DNA of 64,000 nucleotides from Streptococcus infantis (GCF_018499575.1 NZ_JAHDAP010000001.1:248001-312000), one strand, 5' to 3'. Positions 1 through 9,451 are shown, counted from the stretch's first letter. A program made the numbers and translations. Notes: generated by a model not told the origin, from the letters alone.

Positions 1-2
1 AC

Positions 3-2456
3 AAGTACAATACGACAGTTGCTCAGATTACAGATGGTCGTGACAATACGGAAGCTATGCTTGCAAATGCTGATCGAACTGATACAACTCCTGTCGATGG
101 TTGGGTACAACTAGACTTGGGTGAAGTAAAACCTGTAACTAAGGTTCGTCTCGTTCAAGGTTCAGGAGATAAATTGGCAGAAGGTGTCCTTGAGTATTCT
201 ACAGATGGAACTTCATGGCAAGAATTGGATCGTTTGGCTGGTGAACAAAGCAAAGAAATTGAAACTCCAATTTCAGCTCGTTACATTCGTGTTCGTAATA
301 CCAAGAATATCAATCTATGGTGGCGTATCGCTGACTTCTCAGTTGAGACACGTGCTGGAAATAGCGAGATGACAGATACTAATGTTGAAAGCTTGAAATC
401 AACTCCAGTCTATGACAGTCTCGGTCGTTATGATCTGCAAATTCCAAGTGGAACCAAGCTTCCAGCTCATAGCTACTTGGGTATGAAACTTGATCGTCTT
501 CACCAGGCAGAGAGTATTCAGGCTATTGGTATTGGAAATCCAGCCCTTGACTTGGAATTCTCTCCAAATGCACAAGAATGGTATCCAGCTAGTCAAGTCA
601 CAGATAAGTCTTTGGTACGTTATGCTCGTTTGATGAATAAGACCGACCAAGAACAAGCAGTGACAGCAACCTCTCTACTTGTCAAGACAAAAGAAGTTCA
701 ACCAACTAAACTTGATTCTACATCTATGGGAATCGATGCCTATTATGGTGCTAATGATGTTCGCAAGATCAAGAATTTGGATCAGTTGTTTGATGGTGTC
801 TACAATAACTTTGTAGAGTTCTCTGATTATGCACGTAAAGATGGTCACATTACCTTGAAACTTGGTAGCGAACGTGAAATCAAGAAGATTAGAGCTTATA
901 TCCAAGATGGTACGAAGAACTATCTTCGTGATGGTAAGATTCAGGTTAGCCAAGACGGCAAGACTTGGACTGACGTTGTGACAGTTGGTGATGGCCTTGC
1001 AAATGACATGCATGATGATTCATTGACAGATGGATGGACACATGATTCTAAGATGCCTGGAAATCGCTACATCGAGGGTGAACTTGCAAGTCCAGTGAAA
1101 GCAAATTATCTACGTGTTCTCTTTACTGCTAATTACGATGCTCGTTTTGTCGGATTTACTGAATTAGTCATCAATGATGGCGAATTTGTGAAACCTATCA
1201 ACGACCCAACGGTTCAAGGAAATGGTGGAGAAAGTAGAGGCAACCTTTACACCAATCTTGTAGATGGCAAAGTCTTGACAAGCTATAAGGCTGAGAAAGA
1301 CCAAGGTGAGTTGGTTTACCACTTATCAGAACCAACAGATGCTAACCATATCCGACTTGTTTCTAGTCTTCCTCAAGGAGTAGTGGCTCGCGTACTGGCT
1401 CGCACTCTGAAAACAGACAGAGACGGTGCTTGGACAGATTTGGGCGCAATTACCTCAAGCTTCCAAACATTTGCAGTGAGAGATAAAGCTCCGTTACTTG
1501 ATGTTAAACTCATTTGGGAAGGTGGCAAACCAGAGTTCTATGAAATGACTACTTACTACCAAGAACTTTCAGAAGAACCTGAGCAACCAACTCCAGATCC
1601 AGAACCAACTCCAGATCCAGAACCAACTCCAGATCCAAAACCAACTCCAGATCCAGAGCCAACTCCAGATCCAAAACCAACTCCAGATCCAGAGCCAACT
1701 CCAGATCCAAAACCAACTCCAGATCCAGAGCCAACTCCAGATCCAAAACCAACTCCAGATCCAAAACCAACCCCAGATCCAGAGCCAATTCCAGATCCAA
1801 AACCAACCCCAGATCCAGAGCCAACTCCAGAGCCAACTCCAGATCCAGAGCCAACTCCAGATCCGAAACCAACTCCAGATCCAGAGCCAACTCCAGATCC
1901 AAAACCAACTCCAGATCCGAAACCAACCCCGGATCCAGAACCAACTCCAGATCCGAAACCAACTCCTGAACCTGAAGTCCTTTCTAGTAAAGGAGATCAA
2001 CAACCACCAGTAGTTGAAATTCCAGAATTCAAGGGTGGAGTTAATGCTGCAGAAGCGGCTGTTTATGACATTCCAGAGTTCAAGGGTGGCGTTAATTGGG
2101 TTGAAGCGGACAAGAATGAGCTTCCAGAGTTCAAAGGTGGCGTTAATTGGGTTGAAGCGGACAAGAATGAGCTTTCAGAATTCAAGGGTGGCGTTAATTG
2201 GGTTGAAGCAGCTAAGAATGAGGTTCCAGAATATAAAGAACCTGTTGCAAACCCAGCTACACCACTTGCGGATCACAAGCAAACTTCAAGTTCACCAAGT
2301 CAAAAACAAGAACAAGAAGGACCAAATGCACCAGCGACTGAAGCTAAAGGCCAGCTTCCAGCAACTGGTGAGCAAGATTCAGTAGGCTTAGCCTTCCTAG
2401 CTAGTCTTGGATTGGTTCTATCTGCAACCTTTATCAAAAAAGGGAAAGAAGATTAA
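3..2456 (+). CDS. C-terminal part of LPXTG-anchored surface protein with F5/8-type C domains, probably a glycosidase
   Basis: The frame is open from the left edge, so the N-terminus and any catalytic domain lie outside the window. What remains starts with discoidin-like (F5/8 type C) carbohydrate-binding modules at about residues 1-380, with motifs such as [13 protein letters not shown] and ARYIRVR. Next comes a beta-sandwich stretch, a wall-spanning Pro/Asp/Glu/Lys spacer of [16 protein letters not shown] units (about 1590-1970), four PEFKGGVN repeats (about 2022-2230), and a sorting signal: LPATG at 2355-2369, a hydrophobic stretch and a KKGKED tail. Sortase A should link it to peptidoglycan. 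F5/8 modules in this arrangement are typical of streptococcal and clostridial NagH/NagJ-type (GH84) or other host-glycan hydrolases, but the class is inferred because the enzyme domain is not visible. Confidence 0.85.
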   Translation, partial: KYNTTVAQITDGRDNTEAMLANADRTDTTPVDGWVQLDLGEVKPVTKVRLVQGSGDKLAEGVLEYSTDGTSWQELDRLAGEQSKEIETPISARYIRVRNTKNINLWWRIADFSVETRAGNSEMTDTNVESLKSTPVYDSLGRYDLQIPSGTKLPAHSYLGMKLDRLHQAESIQAIGIGNPALDLEFSPNAQEWYPASQVTDKSLVRYARLMNKTDQEQAVTATSLLVKTKEVQPTKLDSTSMGIDAYYGANDVRKIKNLDQLFDGVYNNFVEFSDYARKDGHITLKLGSEREIKKIRAYIQDGTKNYLRDGKIQVSQDGKTWTDVVTVGDGLANDMHDDSLTDGWTHDSKMPGNRYIEGELASPVKANYLRVLFTANYDARFVGFTELVINDGEFVKPINDPTVQGNGGESRGNLYTNLVDGKVLTSYKAEKDQGELVYHLSEPTDANHIRLVSSLPQGVVARVLARTLKTDRDGAWTDLGAITSSFQTFAVRDKAPLLDVKLIWEGGKPEFYEMTTYYQELSEEPEQPTPDPEPTPDPEPTPDPKPTPDPEPTPDPKPTPDPEPTPDPKPTPDPEPTPDPKPTPDPKPTPDPEPIPDPKPTPDPEPTPEPTPDPEPTPDPKPTPDPEPTPDPKPTPDPKPTPDPEPTPDPKPTPEPEVLSSKGDQQPPVVEIPEFKGGVNAAEAAVYDIPEFKGGVNWVEADKNELPEFKGGVNWVEADKNELSEFKGGVNWVEAAKNEVPEYKEPVANPATPLADHKQTSSSPSQKQEQEGPNAPATEAKGQLPATGEQDSVGLAFLASLGLVLSATFIKKGKED
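1590..1968 (+). repeat. Coding tandem repeat, [16 protein letters not shown] spacer
   Basis: An 18-bp unit (ccaactccagatccagaa and variants with aaa for gaa) is repeated about 20 times in frame inside the surface protein. It encodes an extended Pro-rich wall-spanning spacer with alternating acidic and basic residues. One unit is shortened to PTPEPT and one contains PIPDPK. Such near-identical DNA repeats are expected to vary in number between strains without shifting frame. Confidence 0.9.
2022..2230 (+). repeat. Coding repeat, PEFKGGVN units
   Basis: Four copies of PEFKGGVN (one is SEFKGGVN), each followed by a degenerate spacer such as WVEADKNEL, then a diverged PEYKEP. Similar PEF/PEYxG repeats sit just before the sorting signal in several large streptococcal wall proteins. 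The DNA copies at 2060-2230 are nearly identical, which points to recent duplication. Confidence 0.85.
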
Positions 2457-2499
2457 GTTCGAATCTTCATTCGATGCAGAATAGCTTGTTTTAAAAAGG

Positions 2500-2531
2500 A
2501 AAAACCAGGGACAATAGTTCCTGGTTTTTTG
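2500..2531 (+). terminator. Intrinsic terminator of the surface-protein gene
   Basis: Stem AAACCAGG/CCTGGTTT with a loop of about 10 nt, followed by a T run, 44 bp after the stop codon. Confidence 0.85.
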
Positions 2532-2556
2532 TGATTAGAACGATGATAAGAATAAA

Positions 2557-2584
2557 TAAAAAAACCAACGGAGTAACCGTTGGT
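2557..2584 (-). terminator. Intrinsic terminator of the small membrane-protein gene
   Basis: Stem ACCAACGG/CCGTTGGT (2564-2571 with 2577-2584). Read on the minus strand it is followed by TTTTTTATT. It lies just downstream of the minus-strand gene ending at 2597. Confidence 0.85.
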
Positions 2585-2596
2585 ATTGAGAAATGC

Positions 2597-2998
2597 TTAA
2601 GATGCTCCGTTAGTAGCACTAACTCCTGCTTCAGTAGTGGGAGTGTTTGATGACGAATCAGATTGCTCATTTTTTTGAGAATTGTTATCTGATTTTGTAT
2701 CTTCTTTTTTGCTTGGAGTTTGAAGGTCTTCTTTTTGAGTTGTTTCTTGGTTGTTGGATTGATTTTGTGCAGGAGCATTGGATTCAGCGGGAGCTTCCTT
2801 TTGAACTTCCTTGATGATGGTTGTTTGTGGAGTCGTATCTTTATGATCCTTGTTTTTATCTAAAGCATTCATGATAGTGATACTAGCTGTAATCAAACCA
2901 AGGATACTGGCTAAAGTTGCAATTGTTTTTTGAAAGACGGTAAAGCCTTTTTTGATATGTTCAGTTTTAGGTTTTGATTTTCTGCGATAGTTAGACAT
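2597..2998 (-). CDS. Small single-pass membrane protein with disordered Ser/Asn/Lys-rich tail
   Basis: 133 aa. A basic N-terminus (about residues 1-20), one hydrophobic segment (about 24-45, TIATLASILGLITASITIMN), then a low-complexity hydrophilic tail rich in Gln, Asn, Ser, Thr, Lys and Glu. This is the shape of a small membrane protein with an extracytoplasmic disordered tail; I recall similar streptococcal proteins under DUF6556, a name I hold weakly. The start has a good ribosome site (GGAGAG) and a TATAAT -10 lies upstream (3023-3028). It is divergent from the cysteine desulfurase gene and has its own terminator. No function can be assigned. Confidence 0.75.
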   Translation of the reverse strand: MSNYRRKSKPKTEHIKKGFTVFQKTIATLASILGLITASITIMNALDKNKDHKDTTPQTTIIKEVQKEAPAESNAPAQNQSNNQETTQKEDLQTPSKKEDTKSDNNSQKNEQSDSSSNTPTTEAGVSATNGAS

Positions 2999-3073
2999 AA
3001 TTTCTCTCCTTTACCATGATTCATTATACCCAAAATCTTTAAAAAAAACTTAAATGAACCTGAACGGCATTTC

Positions 3074-3102
3074 TTGTCGCCTGAACTGTTTCGTGTTACA
3101 AT
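3074..3102 (+). promoter_or_regulatory. Promoter of the cysteine desulfurase-thiI operon
   Basis: -35 TTGTCG (3074-3079), 17-bp spacer, extended -10 TGTTACAAT with the hexamer at 3097-3102. Start codon at 3135, preceded by the weak ribosome site GAAGGAG about 20 nt upstream. Confidence 0.7.
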
Positions 3103-3134
3103 AGAAGGAGTGATTTTAGAAAGCGTGAGAAACA

Positions 3135-4277
3135 ATGATTTACTTTGATAATTCGGCTACGACCAAGCCTTATCCTGAAGTACTTGAAACTTACATGCAG
3201 GTGTCTGCAAAAATTATTGGTAACCCATCTAGCCTTCATCGTTTGGGTGATCAGTCTACCAGAATTTTAGAAGCTTCTCGTCAGCAGATTGCAGATTTAA
3301 TTGGTAAGAAAAGCGAAGAAGTCTTCTTTACCTCAGGTGGTACCGAAGGAGATAACTGGGTTATCAAAGGGGTTGCATTTGAAAAGGCGCAGTTTGGCAA
3401 ACACATTATTGTATCTGATATTGAACACCCAGCGGTTAAGGAATCAGCTCTTTGGCTCAAGACTCAAGGATTTGAAGTGGATTTTGCGCCTGTTGATGAA
3501 AAGGGATTTGTAGATGTAGCTGCTTTAGCAAATCTACTTCGTCCTGATACCACACTTATTTCTATCATGGCTGTTAACAATGAAATTGGCTCAATCCAGC
3601 CTATTGAAGCTATCTCAGAACTTTTAGCTGATAAGCCAACTATTTCTTTCCATGTGGATGCGGTTCAAGCTTTAGTCAAGATTCCGACAGAATCCTACCT
3701 AACTGACCGAGTGGACTTTGCGACCTTCTCCAGTCACAAGTTCCACGGAGTTCGTGGTGTTGGCTTTGTCTATATCAAGTCAGGTAAGAAAATTACGCCA
3801 CTATTAACTGGTGGTGGCCAAGAGCGTGATTATCGCTCAACGACTGAAAATGTGGCTGGCATTGCTGCGACAGCCAAGGCCTTACGTTTGGCCATGGAAA
3901 AACTGGATTTGTTTACAAGCAAAACAAGTCAGATGAAGGCAGTCATCCGTCAAGCTCTACTCGAATATCCAGATATTTTTGTTTTCTCAGGTGAGGAAGA
4001 CTTTGCCCCTCATATTCTGACTTTTGGGATTAAGGGAGTTCGTGGGGAAGTCATTGTTCATGCATTTGAGGACTATGATATTTTCATTTCCACAACCTCT
4101 GCTTGCTCGTCCAAGGCAGGAAAACCTGCGGGTACCTTGATTGCCATGGGGGTTGAAAAAGATAAGGCTCAGTCAGCAGTACGCGTCAGCCTAGACCTAG
4201 AAAATGACATGAGTCAAGTTGAGCAATTTTTGACCAAACTAACATTAATTTACAATCAAACTAGAAAAGTAAGATAG
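3135..4277 (+). CDS. Cysteine desulfurase (IscS/NifS family)
   Basis: 380 aa, a fold-type I PLP enzyme that takes sulfur from cysteine as a protein-bound persulfide. The start [12 protein letters not shown] is typical. The PLP lysine is about K202 in SSHKFHG, and the persulfide cysteine is C324 in [12 protein letters not shown]. It is followed 8 bp later by thiI, the arrangement known in Bacillus where a dedicated desulfurase (NifZ) feeds ThiI, so the main role is probably sulfur supply for tRNA 4-thiouridine. No Fe-S scaffold gene is nearby, which also argues for the tRNA role. The family is clear; the partner is inferred from position. Confidence 0.93.
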   Translation: MIYFDNSATTKPYPEVLETYMQVSAKIIGNPSSLHRLGDQSTRILEASRQQIADLIGKKSEEVFFTSGGTEGDNWVIKGVAFEKAQFGKHIIVSDIEHPAVKESALWLKTQGFEVDFAPVDEKGFVDVAALANLLRPDTTLISIMAVNNEIGSIQPIEAISELLADKPTISFHVDAVQALVKIPTESYLTDRVDFATFSSHKFHGVRGVGFVYIKSGKKITPLLTGGGQERDYRSTTENVAGIAATAKALRLAMEKLDLFTSKTSQMKAVIRQALLEYPDIFVFSGEEDFAPHILTFGIKGVRGEVIVHAFEDYDIFISTTSACSSKAGKPAGTLIAMGVEKDKAQSAVRVSLDLENDMSQVEQFLTKLTLIYNQTRKVR

Positions 4278-4285
4278 GAGCATTC

Positions 4286-5500
4286 ATGCAATATTCAGAA
4301 ATTATGATTCGCTACGGGGAACTTTCAACCAAAGGTAAAAACCGTATGCGTTTCATCAATAAACTACGTAATAATATCTCAGATGTGTTATCTATCTATC
4401 CTCAAGTCAAGGTAACTGCTGATCGCGACCGTGCCCATGCATATCTTAATGGAGCCGACTATGCAGCAGTAGCTGAGTCTCTCAAACAGGTTTTCGGGAT
4501 TCAAAACTTTTCTCCAGTGTATAAAGTTGAAAAATCCGTAGAAGTTCTTAAATCTGCTGTCCAAGAGATTATGAAGGAAATTTACAAGGAAGGCATGACC
4601 TTTAAAATTTCAAGCAAGCGCAGTGACCACAATTTTGAACTAGACAGTCGTGAACTCAATCAAGTTCTTGGTGGTGCTGTTTTTGAAGCCATTCCAAATG
4701 TGCAAGCTCAAATGAAAAATCCGGACATCAATCTGCAGGTGGAGATTCGTGAAGAAGCAGCCTACCTTTCTTATGAAACCATTCGTGGTGCTGGTGGTTT
4801 GCCAGTTGGAACTTCGGGTAAAGGTATGCTGATGTTATCAGGAGGAATTGACTCGCCTGTAGCAGGGTATCTCGCCCTCAAACGTGGTGTGGATATCGAG
4901 GCTGTCCACTTTGCTAGTCCACCCTATACTAGTCCAGGTGCCCTTAAAAAAGCTCAAGATTTGACCCGTAAATTGACTAAGTTTGGTGGGAATATCCAGT
5001 TTATCGAAGTACCTTTCACTGAAATCCAAGAAGAAATTAAAGCTAAAGCCCCAGAAGCCTATCTCATGACTTTGACTCGCCGCTTTATGATGCGGATTAC
5101 CGACCGTATCCGTGAAGTGAGAAATGGTTTGGTCATCATCAATGGTGAAAGTCTTGGTCAGGTGGCAAGTCAAACACTTGAAAGTATGCAGGCCATCAAT
5201 GCGGTGACCAATACACCAATTATCCGTCCAGTTGTAACTATGGATAAGTTGGAAATCATTGATATTGCTCAGGAAATTGACACCTTTGAAATTTCTATCC
5301 AACCTTTTGAAGATTGTTGCACGATTTTTGCGCCTGATCGTCCGAAAACAAATCCAAAGATTAAGAATGCTGAACAGTATGAAACACGTATGGATGTTGA
5401 AGGATTAGTTGAGCGAGCAGTGGCAGGGATTATGATTACAGAAATCACACCGCAAGCCGAAAAAGATGCTGTCGATGAATTAATTGAAGATCTTCTTTAA
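4286..5500 (+). CDS. thiI: tRNA 4-thiouridine synthase ThiI
   Basis: 404 aa. An N-terminal ferredoxin-like/THUMP region (about residues 1-165) is followed by a PP-loop adenylation domain with SGGIDS at residues 185-190. It activates U8 of tRNA and transfers sulfur from the upstream desulfurase. The C-terminal rhodanese domain of the E. coli enzyme (482 aa) is absent, as usual in Gram-positives. The pair CC in [12 protein letters not shown] is visible near residue 345. It is co-transcribed with the desulfurase and ends at a strong terminator. Confidence 0.95.
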   Translation: MQYSEIMIRYGELSTKGKNRMRFINKLRNNISDVLSIYPQVKVTADRDRAHAYLNGADYAAVAESLKQVFGIQNFSPVYKVEKSVEVLKSAVQEIMKEIYKEGMTFKISSKRSDHNFELDSRELNQVLGGAVFEAIPNVQAQMKNPDINLQVEIREEAAYLSYETIRGAGGLPVGTSGKGMLMLSGGIDSPVAGYLALKRGVDIEAVHFASPPYTSPGALKKAQDLTRKLTKFGGNIQFIEVPFTEIQEEIKAKAPEAYLMTLTRRFMMRITDRIREVRNGLVIINGESLGQVASQTLESMQAINAVTNTPIIRPVVTMDKLEIIDIAQEIDTFEISIQPFEDCCTIFAPDRPKTNPKIKNAEQYETRMDVEGLVERAVAGIMITEITPQAEKDAVDELIEDLL

Positions 5501-5517
5501 TGAATGAGAATACAACT

Positions 5518-5563
5518 AAAAGTTAGTTTTTATCCTAAATTTGGACGGAAACTGACTTTTTTT
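5518..5563 (+). terminator. Intrinsic terminator after thiI
   Basis: Long hairpin of about 18 bp with G-U pairs (5518-5535 with 5543-5560), short loop, then a T run. Confidence 0.85.
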
Positions 5564-5581
5564 CTATTTTTATGCTATAAT
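5552..5581 (+). promoter_or_regulatory. Extended -10 promoter of the hydrolase/ATP-grasp unit
   Basis: Extended -10 TGCTATAAT with TATAAT at 5576-5581 and a weak -35 CTGACT (5552-5557) inside the right arm of the thiI terminator. Predicted transcript start about 5588, giving a leader of about 29 nt before the ATG at 5617. Confidence 0.65.
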
Positions 5582-5616
5582 AAGGTAAAATTTTGAATAT
5601 AGAGAGTTTTCTGACA

Positions 5617-6441
5617 ATGAATCAATCTTACTTTTACCTGAAAATGCGAGAGCATAAATTAGTAGTTCCCTACACAGGTAAGGAGCGCCGCGTACGTGTT
5701 CTCCTCCCGAAAAACTATGAGAAAGATACGGATAGAAGTTATCCAGTTGTGTATTTCCATGATGGACAAAACGTCTTTTATAGTAAGGAATCCTACGTCG
5801 GCCATTCCTGGAAGATTATCCCAGCCATCAAGCGAAATCCAGATATCAGCCGCATGATTGTGGTAGCTATTGACAATGATGGTCTAGGACGGATGAATGA
5901 GTACGCAGCCTGGAAATTCCAAGAGTCTAATATTCCTGGCCAACAATTTGGTGGTAAGGGAGTCGAGTATGCAGAGTTTGTCATGGAAGTGGTTAAGCCT
6001 TTTATAGACGAAAACTATCGTACAAAGTCTGACCGCAAGCACACTGCTATGATTGGCTCCTCTCTAGGTGGCAATATTACCCAGTTTATTGGCTTGGAGT
6101 ATCAAAATCAGATTGGTTGCTTGGGAGTTTTCTCATCAGCTAACTGGCTTCACCAAGAAGCCTTTGATCGCTATATCGAGCGTAAAAAACTTTTGCCTGA
6201 CCAACGAATCTTTATCTACGTTGGAACGGAAGAAGCAGATGATACTGATAAGACTCTTATGGCTGGCAATATTAAGCAGGCCTATATTGATTCTTCTCTT
6301 CGTTATTATCATGATTTGATAGCAGGAGGAGTGCAGTTGGAAAATCTCTCACTCAAGGTTCAGGCTGGGGCTATCCACCATGAAATTCCATGGTCAGAAA
6401 ATCTTCCAGCTTGCTTACGCTTTTTTGCAGAAAATTGGTAA
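5617..6441 (+). CDS. Alpha/beta-hydrolase, putative esterase (esterase-D-like)
   Basis: 274 aa from the ATG at 5617. An in-frame TTG at 5593 would lie almost on the predicted transcript start, so I prefer 5617. The core has an oxyanion-region YFHDGQNVF, nucleophile elbow GSSLGGN (S149) and a likely catalytic His in AIHHEIPWS near residue 257. No signal peptide, so it is cytoplasmic. It belongs to the putative esterase family that includes enterochelin-esterase-like and PHB-depolymerase-like enzymes. It is followed at 22 bp by a second hydrolase and then an ATP-grasp enzyme, so it probably acts on a product of that enzyme. Substrate unknown. Confidence 0.85.
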   Translation: MNQSYFYLKMREHKLVVPYTGKERRVRVLLPKNYEKDTDRSYPVVYFHDGQNVFYSKESYVGHSWKIIPAIKRNPDISRMIVVAIDNDGLGRMNEYAAWKFQESNIPGQQFGGKGVEYAEFVMEVVKPFIDENYRTKSDRKHTAMIGSSLGGNITQFIGLEYQNQIGCLGVFSSANWLHQEAFDRYIERKKLLPDQRIFIYVGTEEADDTDKTLMAGNIKQAYIDSSLRYYHDLIAGGVQLENLSLKVQAGAIHHEIPWSENLPACLRFFAENW

Positions 6442-6462
6442 TTAGTATAAAGGAGACAGGAT

Positions 6463-7203
6463 ATGCATATTGAACATCTTAGCCACTGGAGTGGCCATCT
6501 AAATCGCGAAATGTATGTTAATCGATACGGACATGGCGGCATCCCAGTTGTTGTCTTTGCTTCCTCAGGTGGCAGCCACAATGAGTACTATGATTTTGGA
6601 ATGATTGATGCTTGCGCATCCTTCATCGAGGAAGGCCGTGTTCAGTTCTTTACCCTTTCCAGTGTAGATAGTGAGAGCTGGTTGGCAACTTGGAAAAATA
6701 GCCATGACCAAGCTGAGATGCACCGTGCCTATGAACGATATGTGATTGAAGAAGCGATTCCTTTTATCAAGCACAAGACAGGATGGTTTGACGGTATGAT
6801 GACAACAGGTTGCTCTATGGGAGCTTACCATGCTCTCAACTTCTTCTTGCAACATCCGGATGTCTTCACCAAAGTAATTGCTCTTAGTGGTGTCTACGAT
6901 GCGCGTTTCTTTGTAGGTGACTACTACAATGATGATGCTATCTATCAAAATTCACCAGTAGACTATATCTGGAATCAAAATGATGGTTGGTTTATCGATC
7001 GTTACCGTCAGGCTGAGATTGTGATTTGTACTGGACTAGGTGCTTGGGAACAGGATGGACTACCTTCTTACTACAAGCTCAAAGAGGCCTTTGACCAAAA
7101 ACAAATTCCTGCCTGGTTTGCAGAATGGGGGCACGATGTTGCCCATGACTGGGAATGGTGGCGCAAACAAATGCCTTATTTCCTCGGTCACATGAGTCTA
7201 TAA
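6463..7203 (+). CDS. Alpha/beta-hydrolase, second esterase-family protein
   Basis: 246 aa. Nucleophile elbow TGCSMGAYHA with S118; a candidate His in EWGHDVAHDWEWW near residue 224. Good ribosome site (AAGGAG). It has no signal peptide. It is only distantly similar to the preceding hydrolase, so this looks like two different enzymes rather than a tandem duplication. An unusually Trp/Tyr/His-rich C-terminus may shape the acyl or aromatic pocket. Twelve base pairs separate it from the ATP-grasp gene, so all three are likely one transcript. Substrate unknown. Confidence 0.82.
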   Translation: MHIEHLSHWSGHLNREMYVNRYGHGGIPVVVFASSGGSHNEYYDFGMIDACASFIEEGRVQFFTLSSVDSESWLATWKNSHDQAEMHRAYERYVIEEAIPFIKHKTGWFDGMMTTGCSMGAYHALNFFLQHPDVFTKVIALSGVYDARFFVGDYYNDDAIYQNSPVDYIWNQNDGWFIDRYRQAEIVICTGLGAWEQDGLPSYYKLKEAFDQKQIPAWFAEWGHDVAHDWEWWRKQMPYFLGHMSL

Positions 7204-7215
7204 AAGGAGTTGCTT

Positions 7216-8382
7216 ATGAATTATCTTGTAATTTCACCCTATTACCCACAAAATTTTCAGCAATTTAGTATTGAGTTGGCCAATAAAGGAATCAAAGTTC
7301 TAGGGATTGGGCAAGAACCCTACGAACAACTAGATGAACCATTGCGCAATAGCTTGACTGAATATTTCCGAGTTGATAATCTTGAAAATATCGATGAGGT
7401 TAAACGTGCAGTTGCTTTTCTTTTCTACAAACATGGTCCAATTGATCGCATTGAATCACACAATGAATACTGGCTAGAGTTGGACGCTGCTCTTCGTGAA
7501 CAATTCAATGTCTTTGGTGCCAAACCAGAAGACCTTAAGAAGACTAAGTTCAAATCCGAAATGAAGAAACTCTTCAAGAAAGCGGGAGTTCCAGTTGTTC
7601 CAGGTGCGGTCATTGAAACAGAAGCAGATGTGGATAAAGCTCTGAAAGAAATCGGACTTCCAATGATTGCAAAACCTGACAATGGAGTGGGAGCTGCCGC
7701 AACCTTCAAGCTTGAAACAGCAGATGATGTCAATCACTTTAAGGCTGAATGGGACCACTCAACCGTTTATTTCTTTGAAAAATTTGTAACCTCAAGTGAA
7801 ATCTGTACCTTCGATGGTTTGGTAGATAGAGATGGAAATATCGTCTTTTCTACGACCTTTGACTACGCACATACACCCCTTGATCTCATGATCTACAAGA
7901 TGGATAATTCTTATTACGTTCTCAAAGAGATGGATCCTAAATTACGCAAATATGGTGAAGCAATTGTCAAAGAATTTGGTATGAAGGAACGTTTCTTCCA
8001 TATTGAGTTCTTCCGTGAGGGTGATGACTATATCGCTATTGAATACAATAACCGTCCAGCGGGTGGCTTCACAATTGATGTCTATAACTATGCCCATTCT
8101 TTTGACTTGTATAAGGGCTATGCAGCGATCGTTGCAGGTGAACCATTCCCAGCTTCTCAATTCGAGCCCCTATACTGTTTAGCGACATCACGTCGTGCCA
8201 ATGCAAATTATGTTTATTCAGAAGAAAATTTGCTGGCTAAATATGGAAACCAGTTCAAGGTCAAGAAAATTATGCCAGCAGCCTTTGCTGAATTGCAAGG
8301 AGACTATCTCTATATGCTAACGACACAAAGTCGTGAAGAGATGGAACAAATGATTAAGGACTTTGGTCAGCGTCAAGAATAA
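7216..8382 (+). CDS. ATP-grasp domain ligase
   Basis: 388 aa from the ATG at 7216, 6 nt after AAAGGAG; the in-frame TTG at 7210 is too close to that site. N-terminal Rossmann-like pre-ATP-grasp region (about 1-105), then the ATP-grasp fold with KKAGVPVVPG, the nucleotide-binding lysine in PMIAKPDNGVGA, and the metal-binding end FREGDDYIAIEYNNRPAGG. This architecture resembles carboxylate-amine ligases and carbamoyl-phosphate-synthase-like enzymes, which make an acyl phosphate and then an amide or ester bond. Substrates unknown; the two upstream hydrolases suggest a make-and-break pathway for a small amide or ester metabolite. Confidence 0.85.
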   Translation: MNYLVISPYYPQNFQQFSIELANKGIKVLGIGQEPYEQLDEPLRNSLTEYFRVDNLENIDEVKRAVAFLFYKHGPIDRIESHNEYWLELDAALREQFNVFGAKPEDLKKTKFKSEMKKLFKKAGVPVVPGAVIETEADVDKALKEIGLPMIAKPDNGVGAAATFKLETADDVNHFKAEWDHSTVYFFEKFVTSSEICTFDGLVDRDGNIVFSTTFDYAHTPLDLMIYKMDNSYYVLKEMDPKLRKYGEAIVKEFGMKERFFHIEFFREGDDYIAIEYNNRPAGGFTIDVYNYAHSFDLYKGYAAIVAGEPFPASQFEPLYCLATSRRANANYVYSEENLLAKYGNQFKVKKIMPAAFAELQGDYLYMLTTQSREEMEQMIKDFGQRQE

Positions 8383-8391
8383 TTAAAATTT

Positions 8392-8425
8392 GGACTTAAC
8401 AAACGATGTTTGTTAGGTCTTTTTT
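8392..8425 (+). terminator. Intrinsic terminator after the ATP-grasp gene
   Basis: Stem ACTTAACAAAC/GTTTGTTAGGT with a 3-nt loop, then CTTTTTTG. Confidence 0.85.
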
Positions 8426-8436
8426 GTAGAATTGAA

Positions 8437-8451
8437 ATAAAAGCGTTTTCT
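8437..8451 (+). promoter_or_regulatory. Candidate cre (CcpA) site upstream of the aquaglyceroporin gene
   Basis: ATAAAAGCGTTTTCT fits the cre consensus WTGNAANCGNWNNCW with one mismatch (A in place of the first G). It lies about 25 bp upstream of the -35 element, a position compatible with either activation or repression. Catabolite control of a glycerol channel is plausible, but this is inference from the motif alone. Confidence 0.45.
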
Positions 8452-8475
8452 CACAGGATTCTTTTAGAAAATCTG

Positions 8476-8504
8476 TTGCTAAAAGCCCTAAAAATTGATA
8501 GAAT
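8476..8504 (+). promoter_or_regulatory. Promoter of the aquaglyceroporin gene
   Basis: -35 TTGCTA (8476-8481), 17-bp spacer, -10 TAGAAT (8499-8504). Start codon at 8541 with AAGGAG upstream. Confidence 0.65.
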
Positions 8505-8540
8505 AGGGACTGTCTAAAAAATATTAAGGAGAATCTATCA

Positions 8541-9446
8541 ATGGATTTCACATGGGCAGTCAAATATGCCACTGAATTTTTGGGAACAGCCATCTTGATT
8601 ATCTTGGGTAATGGTGCAGTTGCCAACGTTGAACTTAAAGGTACGAAAGGTCACCAAAGTGGCTGGCTCGTTATCGCTGTTGGTTACGGTATGGGGGTTA
8701 TGATCCCTGCCTTGATGTTTGGTAATGTTTCTGGTAACCACATCAACCCAGCTTTCACACTTGGTTTAGCAGTTAGCGGACTTTTCCCTTGGTCACAAGT
8801 AGCTCAATACATCATCGCTCAAGTTTTGGGAGCAATCTTCGGACAAGCCTTGGTTGTTGCAGCTCACCGTCCATACTACTTGAAGACAGAAAACCCAAAC
8901 AACATCTTGGGTACTTTCTCAACAATCGAAAGTATCGACCACGGAACAAAAGAATCACGCTTTGCAGCTTCTGTTAACGGTTTTATCAACGAGTTTATTG
9001 GTTCATTCGTACTTTTCTTTGCAGCTATGGCAATGACGAAGAACTTCTTTGGTGCTGAATTAGTTACTAAAGCTCAAGGATTGATTAACGATCAAGTAGC
9101 ACAAGCAACTGCTCAAGGTCAAACAATTCCTCAAGAACAAGTCACTGCAGCTCTTGAACAAGCAAAAACTCAAGTAGCTCCATTCTTGTCACCAGGTCTT
9201 GCTGTTGCACACTTGGCACTTGGTTTCCTCGTAATGGCCTTGGTTACTTCACTAGGTGGACCTACAGGACCAGGTTTGAACCCAGCTCGTGACTTTGGAC
9301 CACGTCTTCTTCATGCAGTACTTCCAAAATCAATCCTTGGTGAACACAAGGGTGATTCAAAATGGTGGTATGCTTGGGTACCAGTAGTTGCACCGATTGC
9401 AGCTGCTATTGCAGCAGTAGCACTCTTCAAATTACTTTACATGTAA
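8541..9446 (+). CDS. Aquaglyceroporin (MIP family, GlpF/Gla-like)
   Basis: 301 aa integral membrane channel with two half-helix NPA motifs, at N69 (NPAFTLG) and N247 (NPARDFGPR). Aspartate right after the second NPAR is the mark of glycerol-conducting members. Six membrane segments are visible. Between the fourth and fifth lies an Ala/Gln-rich hydrophilic insert (about residues 172-222), longer than in E. coli GlpF and similar to lactic acid bacterial Gla proteins. It likely conducts glycerol, water and perhaps H2O2. It stands alone between two terminators; no glycerol kinase gene is adjacent. Confidence 0.92.
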   Translation: MDFTWAVKYATEFLGTAILIILGNGAVANVELKGTKGHQSGWLVIAVGYGMGVMIPALMFGNVSGNHINPAFTLGLAVSGLFPWSQVAQYIIAQVLGAIFGQALVVAAHRPYYLKTENPNNILGTFSTIESIDHGTKESRFAASVNGFINEFIGSFVLFFAAMAMTKNFFGAELVTKAQGLINDQVAQATAQGQTIPQEQVTAALEQAKTQVAPFLSPGLAVAHLALGFLVMALVTSLGGPTGPGLNPARDFGPRLLHAVLPKSILGEHKGDSKWWYAWVPVVAPIAAAIAAVALFKLLYM

Positions 9447-9451
9447 TCTTT

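Noticed and set aside
1590..1968. Regular short repeats that might suggest a CRISPR array
   Set aside because: Units are directly adjacent without unique spacers and read in frame as the surface-protein stalk.
1549..2003. Long minus-strand open frames rich in Leu/Asp or Trp/Ile opposite the Pro-rich repeat
   Set aside because: They are mirror readings of an 18-bp coding repeat, have extreme low complexity and no ribosome site.
2014..2385. Alternative-frame 123-aa ORF across the PEFKGGVN repeats
   Set aside because: It is a frame shadow of the repeat array; the sortase signal shows the true frame.
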